Origin: an uncultured Flavihumibacter sp.
GTDB taxonomy: Bacteria > Bacteroidota > Bacteroidia > Chitinophagales > Chitinophagaceae
DNA length: 7,437 bases
Reading direction: 5' to 3'
Assembly (NCBI GenBank): GCA_946481605.1
Contig: CAMLPA010000157.1
Coordinates: 1 to 7,437, forward strand
In this document: piece by piece, positions 5,329-7,437 of the stretch
How the letters are laid out: every line of letters starts with the position of its first letter
Numbering within the stretch: the first letter of the stretch is position 1
Translations under genes and position numbers: made by a program
Notes under the pieces: generated by a model
What the model was told of the DNA's origin: nothing
The model's input: the letters and a program-made list of their open reading frames with translations, nothing else
The model's database searches: none

Positions 5329-7437
5329 CTAAATTTTTTTGAGCAGTAACTTTTGGTCTTTGAAGGTTACCGCTTTGTCCATCATTTCAAGTAATGCCGA
5401 CCATTCCTCAGCTTTCAGAAAAGATTTCCGGTACCCTTTTTCTATTTTAAGGATCAGCTTGTTTCCCTCTATATTTCCTTTAGCGCTGAACCAACCGGTC
5501 GCATTGTTTACCGTGGTTTGTATGTTTTCCAGTCCTTCCACGGTGTACCCCTTTGGAATTTCAATTTCCACTACATGCATAAAGGAGCGGGCGTAAGGCA
5601 TATACACATCATCTTTGCGGTTGCGTTGCTCGTCTTTGATGTCCAGTTGCCCGCCCACCAAGGCACCCAGGTCTATCAGATAGTTTTCTCCGGCACGTTT
5701 TGTAATGTTATCGAGTTTGAATTCCGTATCGTAGATAAAAGCGGGTTGCGTATGGCGAATTCCGGATTGTTTCACCTTCCATTGGGTAACGGCAATTGGC
5801 TTCACACCGAACTGGTCGTTGATTTCCTGTGTAAAAACTTCTTTCATACCCGCTCTTGCCTTCTTCATGGCCAGTCGGTATTCTTCGGCCAACGCTTTGG
5901 TTTTGCGGTTGGCTTCCAGTTCTTCCACGAAGTTCTTTTCCAGACCGAAGGCAGCTCTTTCTTCGTTGCAGAAATCCTCATACAAAAGCAATTGTTGTTG
6001 CATGGGCGCTCTGAAATGTCCGGTAAGCACGGTATTTCTTTTTACATTCACCTGAGAGAGGTCGCTATCGGGGAAACTCAACTGAAGGTGTTCCAGGTGG
6101 TGATTGTTGATCGCTTTTTCGAAGGGGACCGTCACCTTTCCTGTACCCATGGCCTGTTTTTGGTAATTCTTCCATACAATCTTGGTACTCAGGCCAGGCG
6201 CTTCCTGGTTCTCATAATGGTAAGGCACCGCACCCGCGTTGGTGAACAGCGTTTCCATAGAATACAACTGGTCGCTGCTCCTGTAAGGTTTGATCATTAC
6301 AGTGAGGTCGGAAGCCAGGAAAATATCTTCTTCCCTCGGACCATATTTTGACGTAAAGGCATACACTTCGGGTTGCAGACCGAACATCTTCAACAACTCA
6401 CTATATACCAGCAGACAATAGTTTTCATTGATAGAGCGGGCATTCGCTGAAGGGTCCACGGGGCGTATTTCCTTTTTGTCCTCATCGTCATAAAACAACA
6501 CGTAGCGCATGGCGTAGAAGACATGTGCGGCAAGGCTGTCGTCGGGAATTTTTCCGTTCTTTTTCTGATAAGACCTGAGTAAACCGTTCACATTGGTGTA
6601 AAGCATCGTGAAGGCGCCCATTGCTTTTTGTGTGGCCATATTGGTCACGTCCGCGGCAATCTCTTTGTAGAGTTCCTCCCGGTCTACTTTATCATTTAAG
6701 TTTCCGGGTTTTTGGCGCGGCGTCCTCGTTACGGTATTTTTCATCAAACCGCCAATGCCTGGAATCAGGTGCAACCTAATAATGGGCAATTGTCTGTAAC
6801 TGGAAAACCAAAGCCCTGTGGGGTGGGCATTCACATCGGCGACGCTGGCAGAAAACTCCCAGTCGTCTTCCAAATCCAAAACCTTCAACTTAGGCGCACC
6901 ATTCACACTGATGTGCTCCAGCGCGAACTTTTTGCTGACGATGCCATGCAACGAGTAATGCAGTACGGGCACCTCGTCGGCCAGCACATAAGCCAGTGGA
7001 AGCGTTCTTGCACTGGCAACATCATTGGCGCGTTTGTACAATTGAATATAATAATCCAGTATATCGCCTATCTCTAGTCCGGGGATAGCGAGTTTTGCTT
7101 CGCGGTTCTTTTTTTCATCCACTGTGAATACTGTTTCATCAGCATCCACTTCTTTCATGGAACCATCCGGTTTGATGATGCGCACGCCCACAAAAGAGAT
7201 CACATCACTTTTTTCGTAGCTTGATTTCTTCCCTTCGTAAGCGGTATAGTTGATGGAGGAATAATTCTCCAATGCAGCCTTGTCCTGTATTTTAACCCGT
7301 TCCCTGAAGGTGCGGACAATCGTCTTCTCTTTTGAAACGGCCATGGAAATGCCATAGTAATGTACTTTGTTCCTTGCGCTGGCTTCCACTTCATTGTGGC
7401 GCGCGATCACCACATAAGAAAACTTCTTAGCGCTATC
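5329..7437 (-). CDS. DUF3857/transglutaminase-like protein, 5' end outside window
   Basis: At least 702 codons are visible, and the frame is open to the window edge, so the true start and any signal peptide lie beyond 7437. A GTG at 7413 is in frame but is probably internal. The N-terminal part (about 7400-6850) matches the DUF3857 pattern, with K-P-D-G-S and then A-I-P-G-L-E-I-G-D-I-L-D-Y-Y. A transglutaminase-like core follows (about 6750-6150), and a beta-rich C-terminal part like DUF3858 ends near 5340. Where active relatives have a G-x-C-x-D type site, this protein reads S-I-N-E-N-Y-C-L-L (about 6435-6409). The later His and Asp positions also appear replaced (see findings). Bacteroidota proteins of this build are usually exported, but function is unknown. 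The stop is TAG at 5329-5331. The AIM24 gene starts 28 bp later on the same strand, and no terminator separates them. Domain assignment is by eye from remembered family patterns. Confidence 0.88.
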   Translation of the reverse strand, partial: DSAKKFSYVVIARHNEVEASARNKVHYYGISMAVSKEKTIVRTFRERVKIQDKAALENYSSINYTAYEGKKSSYEKSDVISFVGVRIIKPDGSMKEVDADETVFTVDEKKNREAKLAIPGLEIGDILDYYIQLYKRANDVASARTLPLAYVLADEVPVLHYSLHGIVSKKFALEHISVNGAPKLKVLDLEDDWEFSASVADVNAHPTGLWFSSYRQLPIIRLHLIPGIGGLMKNTVTRTPRQKPGNLNDKVDREELYKEIAADVTNMATQKAMGAFTMLYTNVNGLLRSYQKKNGKIPDDSLAAHVFYAMRYVLFYDDEDKKEIRPVDPSANARSINENYCLLVYSELLKMFGLQPEVYAFTSKYGPREEDIFLASDLTVMIKPYRSSDQLYSMETLFTNAGAVPYHYENQEAPGLSTKIVWKNYQKQAMGTGKVTVPFEKAINNHHLEHLQLSFPDSDLSQVNVKRNTVLTGHFRAPMQQQLLLYEDFCNEERAAFGLEKNFVEELEANRKTKALAEEYRLAMKKARAGMKEVFTQEINDQFGVKPIAVTQWKVKQSGIRHTQPAFIYDTEFKLDNITKRAGENYLIDLGALVGGQLDIKDEQRNRKDDVYMPYARSFMHVVEIEIPKGYTVEGLENIQTTVNNATGWFSAKGNIEGNKLILKIEKGYRKSFLKAEEWSALLEMMDKAVTFKDQKLLLKKI

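Noticed and set aside
5329..5345. A-run before the DUF3857 stop as a programmed -1 frameshift into AIM24
   Set aside because: A -1 shift would give only a short extension that stops near the AIM24 start in a different frame. The run is explained by Lys-Lys codons, and there is no downstream stimulatory structure.
5518..6351. 277-codon open frame on the + strand opposite the DUF3857 gene
   Set aside because: It lies wholly inside the well-supported minus-strand gene. The translation has no recognisable domain, has the His/Gln/Phe-rich look of an antisense shadow, and has no start context.
7411..7413. GTG at 7413 as the true start of the DUF3857 gene
   Set aside because: The same frame stays open to the window edge, the upstream residues (S-A-K-K-F-S-Y-V) continue the family-like sequence, and no signal peptide follows the GTG. 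The gene is better read as cut by the window.
1..7437. CRISPR arrays, tRNA or rRNA genes, insertion sequences, phage genes
   Set aside because: No spaced direct repeats, cloverleaf-type sequences, transposase or integrase motifs, or terminal inverted repeats with target duplications were found on reading both strands.

Overview
The window looks like a chromosomal segment of a Bacteroidota bacterium, probably a Chitinophagaceae-like member. This is inferred from three things. The protein types fit: a TlpA-like thioredoxin with a long helical N-terminal part, a DUF3857/transglutaminase-like protein, AIM24 and Uma2. The start codons have A/T-rich leaders and no clear Shine-Dalgarno. At least one good match to the Bacteroidota -7 promoter element (TAnnTTTG) is present. 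Nothing in the window fixes the genus. There is no sign of an insertion sequence, phage, CRISPR array, tRNA or rRNA.

Layout: four genes run rightward in the left 4.4 kb. They are a TRIC-type cation channel (17-628), a lipoprotein polysaccharide deacetylase (709-1563), an exported TPR/TlpA-type thiol-disulfide protein (1716-3599) and a Uma2-family putative nuclease (3729-4394). Two genes run leftward from the right edge. They are a DUF3857/transglutaminase-like protein (5329 to the window edge, 5' end missing) and, 28 bp downstream of it, an AIM24/TIGR00266 family protein (4506-5300). The two sets converge at 4395-4505 on a strong bidirectional terminator.

Transcription units: three clear hairpin terminators divide the region. 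One follows the deacetylase (1631-1678), one follows the TlpA-like gene (3622-3650), and one sits between the convergent genes (4435-4497). The likely units are therefore channel + deacetylase (80 bp gap, no terminator), TlpA-like alone, Uma2 alone with its own promoter-like sequence, and DUF3857 + AIM24 together. No gene-free stretch exceeds about 150 bp.

How the genes work together: three products are predicted to act at or outside the inner membrane (channel, deacetylase lipoprotein, exported thioredoxin), but nothing ties them into one pathway. The most notable point is the DUF3857 protein. Its transglutaminase-like core seems to lack the Cys-His-Asp catalytic residues, and it is paired with an AIM24 gene. 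I do not see a convincing novel defence or mobile system; most of the window is ordinary chromosomal content.
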